Assembly (NCBI RefSeq): GCF_009469595.2
Contig: NZ_SSXV01000028.1
Location: forward strand, 1 to 64,000
Direction of reading: 5' to 3'
DNA from: Thauera sp. 2A1
GTDB taxonomy: Bacteria; Pseudomonadota; Gammaproteobacteria; Burkholderiales; Rhodocyclaceae
Length of the DNA: 64,000 nucleotides
Below, piece after piece: positions 7,455 to 16,113 of the stretch. The notes beneath the pieces were generated by a model. It had not been told where the DNA came from, did not search any database, and was given only the letters and a program-made list of their open reading frames with translations. The translations under genes and the position numbers were made by a program. The stretch's first letter is position 1; every line of letters starts with the position of its first letter.

Positions 7455-9614
7455 TCAGTCGGTACCCGCCAGGCAGGGGGCGAGCGTCGCATAGGGGCGG
7501 GCCAGCACCGCAGCGGGGGTGAGGGAACGCTGCGCCAGCAGCCCCTCGAGCCGGGCGGTCATCGCCGGGCGGTCGGCCGACTGCAGGAAGGCGGCCGCAT
7601 GGGCCGCGGCCGGTGGCGGCATCGGCGTCTTGGGCCGCGTGGCGGGCTGGCGCGCGTTCATCGCCAGCCGGAACAGCATGCGTTCGGCGCAGCCTGCGAT
7701 CTGGGCCCGCACCTGGTCGTCGCTGCCGCGCAGGAAGCCTGGCGGGAAAGCGCTCGTTGTGGCATGGCACTGGCCACACTGGCGTGCGAACGGCTGCAGG
7801 TCGGGTGGCCAGGCCGTGTCACGCACCGGCACCGGATCGGATAGCCGTGGCGTGGTGTGTGAAGGGCGATCCGCCGGCGACTTCAGCGCTGCGGACGAGC
7901 CCCCGAGGCTTGCAAGCAGTGGCGACAACACGGGCGAGCGGCGCAGCGGCAGCGCGTCGAGGGCGTCGCTGGTGCCGGCGAGCGTGGCTTCGGCGAGCCG
8001 GTCGATCGCCGCGTCCAGCGGCGCCAGGTCGGCGACCAGTGACACGTTCGCGAGCATGCGCGACGGTCCGGCGCTGACGGATGCGGCAAGCGTCCTCACG
8101 TCGATCTGCCGGACGGCCTCGCCGCTGGCGGCGCGCACCCTGCGGTCACCGCGACGCGGCACGAGATGCATCGTCATCGGCCCGGCGCCTTGGTGCCCGG
8201 AGATCGAATCGAGGGCGGTCGCGCCGATCGCATCATTGCCGGGAAGAACCAGCCGATCCACCCCGCCGTCGGTCAGTCTTCCGTGCCGTGGCGCGAGGCG
8301 CGCCTGCAACCGGGCTCCCGCGGGGCCCTCGCAGTCGAGGTCGAACCTGCCTCCGTCCGCCGCGCGCCCGATGCAGCTCAGGGCGACCTGGCGGACCTGA
8401 GCCGAGGTGCCGCGCTGCGCCGACAAGGCGTTCAGCCGCCGGTCGATGAGGGCGATGTCCGCGCGTGAAAAGAACATCGACAGCGCACCGACGAAGCGGA
8501 CCGCATCCGCTGCGCTGCGGCCCGACCAGACTTCCAGCGGCGCGCGCAGCGCCAGCGGATCGAAGGCCGCGGCAATGTCGGCGTAACGGCGCAACTCCGC
8601 GTCGGCGGGCGGCGGGCGGCCACCCTCGATGCCGGCGAAGGGCTGGCGGTTGGGCAATGACGGGTCGGGAATCGCCAGCCCGGACGGCCAGCGCTGCTGC
8701 CAGTTTGCCAGCAGCGGTTCGAGCAGGGCCGGCCGGTGGGTGAGCGCATCGACCGTCGTGCTGCGGCCGTCGGTGAGCCGATGGCGCAGCGCCTGGCGCA
8801 GCGCCTCGGCGCGGCAGTTCACCGCAGCCTCGCGGCTCGGCGCGGCACAGCCTTCGCGCCACAGCCGTTGGGCCGTGGCGAGCAGGTTGGCACGTGCGGT
8901 GGCGCTATCGATCGCGTCGGGCACGTCCACCCCACGGCGCCAGTCCAGGCCGTAGTAAGGCAGCCCGGTCGCCGCGAGCCGCGCGGCCACGGGTGCGCTG
9001 GCGCTGGTCTCGTCCCAGGACTGGCGCGAGAAAATGGGGGCGGCGTTGTGATGGCAGGCGAGGCACAGCGTGCGGCTCGCGTAGCCGACGTCGGGCGTGG
9101 CGCCCGCACGATAGTTGCGCACCAACTGGAATTCGAAGCGTCCGGCAACCTCGTTGTAGCTGATCACTTCGAGCGCGGCGGCCTTCTCGTGGTAGGCGAC
9201 GTACAGGCGGTCGCGCAGGTAAGGGTGGCCAGGGGCCGCGCTCGCCGTCGGTTCGCCGGTCACGGCCGCCACCACACGGGGGTAGCGGAAGGCGTCGGTG
9301 TCCCCTGCGGCATGGCGTTGCAGCGAGCGGCCGAGCGGAATCAGCACCACGGAAATTCCTCCGGACGGCTGGCCATGGTCGAGCTGAAGCGAGACGCGCT
9401 GCAACAACGCCGGGAAAGGGAAGGGCAGCGACGGGACGCCGCTAGCGCCCACCTCGAAGAGTTCGTCGAACAACGAGCGCCCCGCGGCTGGCAGGTCGGG
9501 GCCGGCTGCCTCGATGACGCTGGCGGCTGCCGCCGCCGGTGAGGCCATCGTGCCGGCGGGCGCCAGCGCGGCTGTCAGCGCCAGGCTTTGCCACAGCGAC
9601 GACCATCGCAACAT
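7455..9614 (-). CDS. Large exported protein with two c-type haem motifs, function unknown
   Basis: A 719-residue protein with an N-terminal Sec-type signal (hydrophobic about 8-22, then TMASPAAA). Two haem c motifs lie far apart: CLACH (C184-H188) and CGQCH (C613-H617). The roughly 425 residues between them show no motif I recognise. The C-terminal segment after CGQCH (PPGFLRGSDDQVRAQIAGCAERMLFRL) resembles the end of a small cytochrome c domain. GGGGGCGG precedes ATG 9614. It is the third gene of the cytochrome cluster, and its periplasmic location matches the neighbours. It may be a scaffold or an electron partner of the RoxA-like pair; this is inference from position only. Confidence 0.65.
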   Translation of the reverse strand: MLRWSSLWQSLALTAALAPAGTMASPAAAAASVIEAAGPDLPAAGRSLFDELFEVGASGVPSLPFPFPALLQRVSLQLDHGQPSGGISVVLIPLGRSLQRHAAGDTDAFRYPRVVAAVTGEPTASAAPGHPYLRDRLYVAYHEKAAALEVISYNEVAGRFEFQLVRNYRAGATPDVGYASRTLCLACHHNAAPIFSRQSWDETSASAPVAARLAATGLPYYGLDWRRGVDVPDAIDSATARANLLATAQRLWREGCAAPSREAAVNCRAEALRQALRHRLTDGRSTTVDALTHRPALLEPLLANWQQRWPSGLAIPDPSLPNRQPFAGIEGGRPPPADAELRRYADIAAAFDPLALRAPLEVWSGRSAADAVRFVGALSMFFSRADIALIDRRLNALSAQRGTSAQVRQVALSCIGRAADGGRFDLDCEGPAGARLQARLAPRHGRLTDGGVDRLVLPGNDAIGATALDSISGHQGAGPMTMHLVPRRGDRRVRAASGEAVRQIDVRTLAASVSAGPSRMLANVSLVADLAPLDAAIDRLAEATLAGTSDALDALPLRRSPVLSPLLASLGGSSAALKSPADRPSHTTPRLSDPVPVRDTAWPPDLQPFARQCGQCHATTSAFPPGFLRGSDDQVRAQIAGCAERMLFRLAMNARQPATRPKTPMPPPAAAHAAAFLQSADRPAMTARLEGLLAQRSLTPAAVLARPYATLAPCLAGTD

Positions 9615-9671
9615 GTCCGCCCCCGCACAGATCGGCCCAGCCGCGCATGCGCCAAGGCGCGGCCGGGCGCA

Positions 9672-10592
9672 CTACCCGGTTCTGGCCGGCGCCATCACCA
9701 CCAGGCGCTGCTGCGTCCCGGTCCAGCAGTCCTGCTGCACCTTGCCCGTCTTCAGGAACTCGTCCTTCGCACGCTCGGCGATGTCCTTGTTGTACAAAAC
9801 GAAATTCACGACGAAGGCGCGATCCAGGTAGGCGCGTCCCAGATAGAAGCCGGGATACACCATGCGGATCTCGTCACGAATCGCGAAACCGTCGCGGCCG
9901 GCCATGATGTCGGGCATGCGCCGGTAGCCTGGCAACTCGTCGGTGAAGGCGTAGTCGATGATGATGGACTCGCGCCGGCCGTCGAGCAGGCTTTGCCCGC
10001 AATACAGCTTGGCGGGGAACAGCAGCCATTGGTCCTTGCCGTCGACGCGGGTCTTCTGCAAGGGATTGGCCGCGCTGTCCTCGACCAGGCCGAGCTTCTT
10101 CAATGCATCGAGGTCCTCGATGCGATTGCGCAGCAGGCGCTGGTCGCGGTAGAAGACCTTGCCCTTCCACAGCGTTTCGCCGATCAGGTCGAGCTTGGCG
10201 CCGGCTACGTTCACCAGCAGGCTCTTCAGGCCGCCGCCGGCGATCTCGGAAAGGCGCAGCTTGCCGCTGCCGCCGCGCGGGAAGAACAGGTCGCCCTCGA
10301 ATGGCCCGTCCGGGATCGGGCCCGCGGTGAGTCGCGCGTAAATCTGGTCGACCTGTTCCTGATCGAGGAAGGACAGGTTCTTCGGCGTGATCCTGTAGAG
10401 GTCTGCGGTGGACAGCGGGAAGCGGTGCTCGACGTAGGCGAAGTCGGGCTTGCCGGCGTAGTTCTCGGTATAGGGGGCGAACGAGATCACCGGCGCCGCC
10501 TTGTCCTCGGCACTTTCGAAGAAGCCGCAGCCGGCGAGCGCGAACGCGGCGAGCACACAGCCTGCGCGGGCGAGGGTCGGTGTCGGTTTCAT
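9672..10592 (-). CDS. Lipoprotein of the cytochrome cluster, function unknown
   Basis: A 306-residue lipoprotein: MKPTPTLARAGCVLAAFALAGC carries a clear LAGC lipobox (C22). A longer frame from 10613 would overlap the upstream stop and bury the signal, so ATG 10592 behind AGGGGGA is preferred. The mature protein is soluble, mixed alpha/beta by eye, with no haem motif and no domain I recognise. Two cysteines (in LYCGQSL and QQDCWTG) could form a disulfide. Tight placement between two haem proteins (17-nt gap upstream) suggests it is a fixed component of the same envelope system. Confidence 0.65.
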   Translation of the reverse strand: MKPTPTLARAGCVLAAFALAGCGFFESAEDKAAPVISFAPYTENYAGKPDFAYVEHRFPLSTADLYRITPKNLSFLDQEQVDQIYARLTAGPIPDGPFEGDLFFPRGGSGKLRLSEIAGGGLKSLLVNVAGAKLDLIGETLWKGKVFYRDQRLLRNRIEDLDALKKLGLVEDSAANPLQKTRVDGKDQWLLFPAKLYCGQSLLDGRRESIIIDYAFTDELPGYRRMPDIMAGRDGFAIRDEIRMVYPGFYLGRAYLDRAFVVNFVLYNKDIAERAKDEFLKTGKVQQDCWTGTQQRLVVMAPARTG

Positions 10593-10609
10593 GGCATGTC
10601 CCCCTGCAA

Positions 10610-13213
10610 TCACAGCGTGGCGAGGAAGGCGATCAACGCCTTCTTGTCGCTCGCGGGCAAATCTTCGCCGAAGCGGTGGCCTTCGTTCTCCACCTCAGCC
10701 GTACAACTGCTGTAGATCTGCTTGATCAGATAGGGCCGTGCCTTCAGCGCCTCGACCAGCGCATTCGGCTTGCCGACCAGCTCGCCGGTGATCGCCTGCA
10801 GATCCTGCAGCACCCTGGTACCGGTCTCGGCGCCGAAGCGTTCGGCGAGGTTGCCTTCCAGGGCCTTGGCGTCGGTCTTCGCCCGCACCAGGTCGACGAT
10901 GAACTGCTTGTGCTGGAAATTGCCGATGGTGCCGGCGGTCACGCCGCGGCCGTCGATCTCGCTCGGAATCGTGAGTTCGAAGCCGAGCAGTTTCTCCTTG
11001 TCGGTGCCGTCCCACAGCCTCGGGCCGATGCGCAGCGTGACGTCCTCGTTGAGCAGCGTCACCTTGGGAATGCGCTGCGCAGGGTTCAGCAGCTCCTCCA
11101 TCGAAGCCTTGTACAGCCGGAAGCGGCCTTCCACGCTGGGGTCGTACTCAAAGCAGGCCGGCTGCTGGTCGGCCGGCAGCAGCTTCACGTTACTGCCATC
11201 GACGTAGCGCGGCCGCTTGGCGTAGAAGTCGTTCGCGGCGTTCTTCGGTTTGCCGCACAGCTCGGGCCCGATCGCGTTGTTGTGCAGGAAGGGGGCGTGC
11301 GCCCACAGGTTGAGCAGCGAAATGTTGCGGTAGTAGCCGCGCCCGCCGTCGCCGGGTTCCTTCACGTTGGGGTCGGGCGGGCGTGCGCGCAGGGTCTCGG
11401 AGCCGTATTCCTGCCACACATGGCCGGCCATGTGATTCGAGTGCAGCGCACGGCAGCGGAAGGTGCCGACTTCGGACACCGGCGTGGCGCGGTCGTTGCC
11501 CAGCCAGTCCTCGCGCAGGCCGGTGCCGAGGTCGAGCTTGTGGAAGTCGAGCCCGGCGGTCTGGCCGGCGAGCGCTTCTGCCTGGCTCGAATGGCAGCGG
11601 GCGCAGGTGCTGGCGAAGACCTCGCTGCCGCGCGCAACTGCGCCGGCGCCGAATTCCTTCTCGAGATCGGCGATCAGGTCCTGTTCGGTGTAGGCCGCCG
11701 CCGGCATGGCCGCGCGCCGGACGTTCTCGCGTGCGACGCGCAGGTCGGTGACGTGAGCCTCGGCCGACATGAAGAAGTCCAGGATATTGACGAGCCGGTC
11801 CTCGATCGCCCGGAAGTGAGGGCAGTCGCGCCGGCACTGTCCGATGTCGAACGGCGTCTGGCCGAAGTTGCGCTGCTGCGGGTCGAGCTGGCGCAAATCG
11901 GTCAGATGGTTCACCCAGCACTGTTCCGAGCAGGAACCGATGTTGAAATACACCCGCTGGATCGCCTCGAGGGCACCGATCGAATCCTCTCCGCCCTTCA
12001 GGATGTGATGCACGGTCTCCTTCTGCAGCGACTTCTTCCAGCACTTGCCGTTACGCCCCGGTTCGCACCAGCAGCTCGTCTCGTCCTTGTCGTCGCCGCA
12101 ACTGGCGACCTTGCGCCACTTGATGACGTCCTCGTCGGCGAAGGTGGGGCGCTTGGCGATGTTGATCAGCGCGTTGATCGTGCCGGGGTTGTTCACCTGG
12201 TCGGTGGGAATGGCCGAGGTGTCGCTGGCGCCCGGACGCGCGTGCGCGAACATCTGCCATTCCAGCGTGTTGCTGGCCATGCCCGACACCATGATCTCGG
12301 AGATGCGGGTGTACTGGTTGCCGACCAGGCCCTTGATGTTTTCCCACTTCGGGTTCGCCGGGTCGGCCGGCGGGTTGAGCGGGTCGAAGGCGATGTGGCA
12401 GGAGCCGCAGGACGTGCCGATCAGGAAGGGCGGCTCGACGCCGCCGTCCTGCAGGTGCGAGCGCGGTGCCTCGCTGCCGCCGCCGGCTGCGGCGATGGGC
12501 CGGTTGTAGCCTTCCCACGAGCCGGCCTTGCCGTTGAGCTTGATCCAGGCCGCCTTGTCGAAGCGCGGGTTGGGGAACTTGCGGATGCCCAGCGCGCCGG
12601 TCGAGGTGCCGAAGCGGAGGTCGCAGGCGGACTGACGCTGGTCGCTGCTGGCGTGCGGATCACCTTCCTTCAGCGGCGCGTCGCGGAAGTCGCAAGCCGG
12701 GTCGGGATAGCCGCTGCGGCCGACGTAGCCCAGCAGTTCCTCGTCGCCCGGGCACCAGTCGAGGCCATAAGTCTCGTCCAGGTTCTTGGCCGGGCAGTTC
12801 TTCGAGCCGGGCACGCAGCACGCCGGGTCGTTGATGATGCCCCAGGCGCGGAAGCGGTCGCCGCGCTGGTCCGCGCGCAACACACGGTACCAGTCGATGA
12901 GCACGCCGACGCGCTGCTGGAAGACGTAGGTATGGAAGCGTTCGTTGCCTGCGGTGGCCTTGAACCAGATCAGGCGACCGGCGCATTCCGACTCGTTGAG
13001 CCCTTCGCGGGCGCAGGCTTCGTAATAGGGTGCGTCCTGCTGGTGGACGACTTTCGCCATGGGCGGCGCGGCGGCTGGCGTCGGCACCGGTGCGCCGGCA
13101 GCGGCATCTGCCGCGCCAGTCGTCCCTGCGACAGGCGGCGTGGTGGCGGCGATGGGAATCGCCGCGACGAAGACCGCGACGAGCAGGGCGACGACGGCCA
13201 GCACGCGCTTCAT
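10610..13213 (-). CDS. Very large exported c-type cytochrome, first gene of the cytochrome cluster
   Basis: An 867-residue protein starting at ATG 13213, chosen because GGAGGTGG lies just upstream and the N-terminus (MKRVLAVVALLVAVFVAA) is a signal peptide. A longer in-frame start at 13309 would hide it. A Pro/Ala/Thr-rich linker (about 23-52) follows. Haem motifs are CGSCH (C269-H273) and CARCH (C537-H541). Many other cysteines (CCVPGSKNC, CWCEPGRNGKC, CSEQC, CRRDC) suggest disulfides in an oxidising compartment. HAPFLHNNAIG and the ending HRFGEDLPASDKKALIAFL match the LHNGS and GTDLP blocks of the two RoxA-like paralogues, so all three share a C-terminal fold. It leads the minus-strand operon. 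Confidence 0.72.
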   Translation of the reverse strand: MKRVLAVVALLVAVFVAAIPIAATTPPVAGTTGAADAAAGAPVPTPAAAPPMAKVVHQQDAPYYEACAREGLNESECAGRLIWFKATAGNERFHTYVFQQRVGVLIDWYRVLRADQRGDRFRAWGIINDPACCVPGSKNCPAKNLDETYGLDWCPGDEELLGYVGRSGYPDPACDFRDAPLKEGDPHASSDQRQSACDLRFGTSTGALGIRKFPNPRFDKAAWIKLNGKAGSWEGYNRPIAAAGGGSEAPRSHLQDGGVEPPFLIGTSCGSCHIAFDPLNPPADPANPKWENIKGLVGNQYTRISEIMVSGMASNTLEWQMFAHARPGASDTSAIPTDQVNNPGTINALINIAKRPTFADEDVIKWRKVASCGDDKDETSCWCEPGRNGKCWKKSLQKETVHHILKGGEDSIGALEAIQRVYFNIGSCSEQCWVNHLTDLRQLDPQQRNFGQTPFDIGQCRRDCPHFRAIEDRLVNILDFFMSAEAHVTDLRVARENVRRAAMPAAAYTEQDLIADLEKEFGAGAVARGSEVFASTCARCHSSQAEALAGQTAGLDFHKLDLGTGLREDWLGNDRATPVSEVGTFRCRALHSNHMAGHVWQEYGSETLRARPPDPNVKEPGDGGRGYYRNISLLNLWAHAPFLHNNAIGPELCGKPKNAANDFYAKRPRYVDGSNVKLLPADQQPACFEYDPSVEGRFRLYKASMEELLNPAQRIPKVTLLNEDVTLRIGPRLWDGTDKEKLLGFELTIPSEIDGRGVTAGTIGNFQHKQFIVDLVRAKTDAKALEGNLAERFGAETGTRVLQDLQAITGELVGKPNALVEALKARPYLIKQIYSSCTAEVENEGHRFGEDLPASDKKALIAFLATL

Positions 13214-13443
13214 GATGCCACCTCCAAGGGGGCGGGCCGACATCGACGATGCGACGCCCACCCATCCTTGCGGATGCGGTATTGCGCCACGCGACACGTC
13301 TCTCGCCATGGCGGATACCAGGCGGAGGGCTCTCTGCCGGCTTGACGGGCGCGCAACTCTCGCTACGCGACCACAGCTTGTTTCTAGTACTTAATTCCTA
13401 GCAGGAAATACCCCGTTTGCAAGCGTGTGGAGGGCGTAAACGA
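13214..13443. other. Intergenic region upstream of the cytochrome cluster
   Basis: This 230-bp stretch separates the cytochrome operon from the terminator of the phasin gene. Apart from the inverted repeat at 13393-13409 and a possible -35 (TTGCAA, minus strand, 13418-13423), I see no gene or RNA element in it. Confidence 0.5.
13393..13409. promoter_or_regulatory. Operator-like inverted repeat upstream of the cytochrome operon
   Basis: AATTCCTAGCAGGAAAT: arms TTCCT and AGGAA are perfectly complementary around AGC, with one further mismatched pair outside. It is the only AT-rich stretch in the leader of the minus-strand cytochrome cluster, about 180 nt before ATG 13213, where a promoter or regulator site is expected. 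The cognate regulator is unknown. Confidence 0.35.
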
Positions 13444-13478
13444 CATTCGCCGCCCGGCAGGGTGCCGGGCGGCGAATG
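13444..13478 (-). terminator. Intrinsic terminator of the phasin gene
   Basis: A perfect 16-bp stem (cattcgccgcccggca / tgccgggcggcgaatg) with a 3-nt loop, 54 nt past the phasin stop. On the minus strand it is followed by a short T-containing tail (tcgttt). The weak T-tract lowers certainty, but the stem is very strong. Confidence 0.7.
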
Positions 13479-13531
13479 CGTGTGCTACCGGATTCCGGGG
13501 TGATGCAGGCATCACCCCGCGACGGCGCTCA

Positions 13532-14098
13532 TCAGGCGGCGGCGTCCTTCTTGGCAGCGGCCTTCTTCGGGGCGGGCGCCGGAACGGCAGCCTTCTGCGC
13601 GGCGTTCAGGTTGGCTTCCAGCGCCTCGGTGGCCTGCTTCACCAGCTTGGTGAATTCGGCGTAGGCGTCGTTGGCGGCAGCGATCGCCTGCTTCATGCCG
13701 GCGAACAGCGGCTCCGAACCCTTGGGCGCCGACTTCTCGGCCTGCTCGATGGCCTGGGTGACAGCCTTGTTCACATCGGCGATGTTCGCCTCGACCAGCT
13801 TGGTCAGCTCCTGCTGGCCTTCGGTGGCGATCTCATACACGCTGCGGCTGTAATCGACGAACTTGTCGACCACCGGCTGGGCCAGCTCCTGCTGCAGCTT
13901 GGCCAGATCCTGCGGCTGCTTGACCTCGAGCAGGGTCTTGGCGCTGGCGGCGCTGTCTTCCAGCACGGCGCGCACGATGTTCATGTTCAGGGCAGCAAGG
14001 CGCTCGGCACGGCTCTGCACGCCGGCGATCATCTTCTGCACGGCTTCCATGTTGGCCTTGTTGGCGGCGGCGAAAGCTTCGGGGGCGAAGTAGTTCAT
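13532..14098 (-). CDS. phaP: Phasin (polyhydroxyalkanoate granule-associated protein)
   Basis: A 188-residue acidic, Ala-rich, predominantly helical protein starting MNYFAPEAFAAANKANMEA, typical of the PhaP/phasin_2 family, with a Pro/Ala/Lys-rich C-terminal tail (APAPKKAAAKK) that may contact DNA or the granule surface. Phasins coat PHA granules and control their number and size. ATG 14098 follows AGGAGATTCACC; the longer frame to 14230 includes the promoter and is rejected. A sigma-70 promoter (TTGACG-N16-TATACT on the minus strand) is flanked by an inverted 17-nt repeat resembling PhaR sites, so induction by granule formation is likely. It is monocistronic, with its own terminator. Presence implies PHA synthesis in this organism, though no phaC lies in the window. 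Confidence 0.9.
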   Translation of the reverse strand: MNYFAPEAFAAANKANMEAVQKMIAGVQSRAERLAALNMNIVRAVLEDSAASAKTLLEVKQPQDLAKLQQELAQPVVDKFVDYSRSVYEIATEGQQELTKLVEANIADVNKAVTQAIEQAEKSAPKGSEPLFAGMKQAIAAANDAYAEFTKLVKQATEALEANLNAAQKAAVPAPAPKKAAAKKDAAA

Positions 14099-14154
14099 GG
14101 TGAATCTCCTGGAGGTTGAAGCGTAGGCAAGGGTTGGAAGACTTCGCTGCTGCG

Positions 14155-14234
14155 TTTTGTGCGCTGCAGCATTGGAGTGAAGTATACGGGGATCGGAGCG
14201 GCCGTCAACATCTTTTTTGCTGCAGTGCACAAAA
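14155..14234 (-). promoter_or_regulatory. Phasin promoter flanked by two PhaR-like sites
   Basis: On the minus strand, -35 TTGACG (14208-14203), a 16-nt spacer, -10 TATACT (14186-14181). A 17-nt element TTTTGTGCGCTGCAGCA lies at 14155-14171, just downstream of the predicted start. Its inverted copy at 14218-14234 (16 of 17 identical) lies just upstream of the -35. Two such sites bracketing a phasin promoter resemble PhaR autoregulated phaP promoters of Ralstonia. Confidence 0.6.
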
Positions 14235-14256
14235 ATTCAGGCCGATCGCTTCCGCG

Positions 14257-15180
14257 TCAGCGTGGCGCCAGTGCTTCCAGCAACTGCTTCAGGTTGTGCC
14301 GCATCATGGCGAGGTAGTCCGGGGCCGCGCCGTCCGCTGTCGACAGCGCGTCGGAGTACAGCGTGCCACCGACGCGCGCGCCGCTCTCGCTGCGGATGCG
14401 CTCGATCAGGCGCGGATCGGCGATGTTCTCGAGGAAGACGGCCGGCACCTTTTCTGCCCGCACCTGGCGGATCAGTTGCGCGACGCCCTGTGCCGTCGGC
14501 TCGGCGTTGTTCGACACGCCGACGGGCGCCAGAAATCGGATGCCGTAGGCGCGGGCGAAATAGCCGAAGGCGTCGTGCGAGCTGACGACCTTGCGCTGGC
14601 TCGCCGGCAGGGACCCCAGCGCGGCACGGATCTCCGCGTCCAGGGCCTTCAATTGCCCGCTGTAGCGCTCCGCGTTTGCCCGATAGGCGGCGGCGCCCGC
14701 CGGATCGGCCGCCACCAGCGCGTCGGCGATGTTGAGCACGTAGCGCTGGGCGTTGGCCACGTCCTGCCAGGCGTGCGGGTCGGTGCCGCCGTCGTCCCTG
14801 TCGTCGGAGGAGTGGCCCTCGCCATGCGTCATCGAGAGCGGGCGTACGTTGGCGCTGGCGATGACGACCTTGCCGCGAAAGCCGGCTGATTTCGCCAGGC
14901 GCACGATCCAGTCGTCGAAGCCCAGGCCGTTGGCCACCACCAGGCCGGATTTGCCGATGGCGCGCGCGTCGGACGGGCGCGCCTGATAGCCGTGCGTGTC
15001 CTCGTTGGGGCCGACCAGCACCTTGACGGCGACGCGCTCGCCGCCGACCTGGCGCACGAAATCGCCCAGGATGCTGAAGCTGGTGGTCACTTCCAGCGCG
15101 GCGGCATGGGCCAGGGGGGCTGACAGCAGGGCAAGCAGCGCGAGGCCGGTGACGGCGGCGCGGCGGATCGTGTGGCGCAT
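14257..15180 (-). CDS. znuA: Zinc ABC transporter substrate-binding protein ZnuA
   Basis: A 307-residue periplasmic protein. The signal peptide MRHTIRRAAVTGLALLALLSAPLAHA sets the start at 15180 (GGAAG upstream); a 35-residue longer frame is rejected. The mature protein has the cluster A-I metal-binding fold: N-terminal VTTSFSILGDFVRQVGG, metal ligand region GPNEDTHGYQARPSDA, a short His/Asp-rich loop (MTHGEGHSSDDRDDGGTDPHAWQD), the VVSSHDAFGYFARAYGI motif, and PAVFLENIADPRL. The loop histidines are typical of zinc-specific members, though Mn/Fe specificity cannot be excluded by eye. It is the last gene of a zur-led operon, 14 nt after the permease stop, and supplies Zn2+ to ZnuBC under zinc limitation. 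Confidence 0.88.
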   Translation of the reverse strand: MRHTIRRAAVTGLALLALLSAPLAHAAALEVTTSFSILGDFVRQVGGERVAVKVLVGPNEDTHGYQARPSDARAIGKSGLVVANGLGFDDWIVRLAKSAGFRGKVVIASANVRPLSMTHGEGHSSDDRDDGGTDPHAWQDVANAQRYVLNIADALVAADPAGAAAYRANAERYSGQLKALDAEIRAALGSLPASQRKVVSSHDAFGYFARAYGIRFLAPVGVSNNAEPTAQGVAQLIRQVRAEKVPAVFLENIADPRLIERIRSESGARVGGTLYSDALSTADGAAPDYLAMMRHNLKQLLEALAPR

Positions 15181-15194
15181 GGAGCTTCCGGTGA

Positions 15195-16061
15195 TCAGGA
15201 CTCGAGGTGGTGGCGCACCGGCAGGCGGCCGGCGAGCAGGCCGCCAGGGGCGGCGAGCAGGGACGCGAAGTACACGAGCCCGCACATCAGCACGATGGCC
15301 GGGCCGGCCGGCACATCGGCGTGAAACGACAGCAGCAGGCCGGTGGCGCCGCTCGCGGCGGCGAAGGCCACCGCGAGCCCGAGCAGTGCGGGCAGTTCAT
15401 GCGCCCACAGGCGTGCTGCCGCCGATGGCAGGATCATGATGCCGACCGCCATCAGCGTGCCCAGCGCGTGGAAGCCGCTCACCAGGTTCAACACCACCAG
15501 CATCAGGAAGCCATAGTGCGCCACCGGCGACCAGCGGCTGACACCGCGCAGGAAGGCGGGGTCGAAGCATTCGAGGGCGAGTGGGCGGAACAGCAGCGCA
15601 AGCGCGAACAGGGTGAGCGTGGCGATGCCGCCGATCAGCAGCAGTGAGCCGTCGTCCAGCGCCAGCACCGAACCGAACAGCACGTGCAGCAGATCCAGGT
15701 TGCGGCCGCGCAGCGACACGATCATGACGCCGGCGGCGAGCGACAGCAGGTAGAAGGCGGCGAGACTGGCATCCTCCTTGAGGATCGAGGCGCGCGTGAC
15801 CACCCCCGCCGCCAGCACCACGACGAGGCCGGCGACGATGCCGCCGACCGTCATCGCGCCCAGCGACAGGCCGAACGCGAGGTAACCCAGCGCGGCGCCC
15901 GGCAGGATGGCGTGGCTCATCGCGTCGCCCATCAGGCTCATGCGCCGCAGCATCAGGAACGCGCCGACAGGTGTGGCGCCCAGCGCCAGCGCGAGGCAGC
16001 CTGCCAGCGCGCGGCGCATGAAGGCAAAGTCGGTGAAAGGCGAAACGAGGAGGTCGTACAC
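15195..16061 (-). CDS. znuB: Zinc ABC transporter permease ZnuB
   Basis: A 288-residue ABC-3 family membrane protein with about eight to nine hydrophobic segments. I place the start at GTG 16061 because family members begin near '(M/V)YDLLVSPFTDFAFMRRALAG'; the in-frame ATG at 16148 would overlap the ATPase gene. No convincing Shine-Dalgarno precedes it, so coupling to znuC is possible. The sequence shows the conserved LMLRRMSLMGDAMSHAILPG block that contacts the ATPase. It moves zinc across the inner membrane, receiving it from ZnuA. The gap to znuC is 52 nt and to znuA 14 nt. Confidence 0.87.
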   Translation of the reverse strand: MYDLLVSPFTDFAFMRRALAGCLALALGATPVGAFLMLRRMSLMGDAMSHAILPGAALGYLAFGLSLGAMTVGGIVAGLVVVLAAGVVTRASILKEDASLAAFYLLSLAAGVMIVSLRGRNLDLLHVLFGSVLALDDGSLLLIGGIATLTLFALALLFRPLALECFDPAFLRGVSRWSPVAHYGFLMLVVLNLVSGFHALGTLMAVGIMILPSAAARLWAHELPALLGLAVAFAAASGATGLLLSFHADVPAGPAIVLMCGLVYFASLLAAPGGLLAGRLPVRHHLES

Positions 16062-16113
16062 GGCGGTCTGGACGGGCTTGAAGGTCGGGAAGTGGAGGCC
16101 TGCGCCGCCGGCC

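Noticed and set aside
10580..13345. A 921-codon plus-strand ORF opposite the first cytochrome gene
   Set aside because: It is an antisense shadow of high-GC coding DNA; the minus-strand frame has a signal peptide, CxxCH motifs and a good ribosome site.
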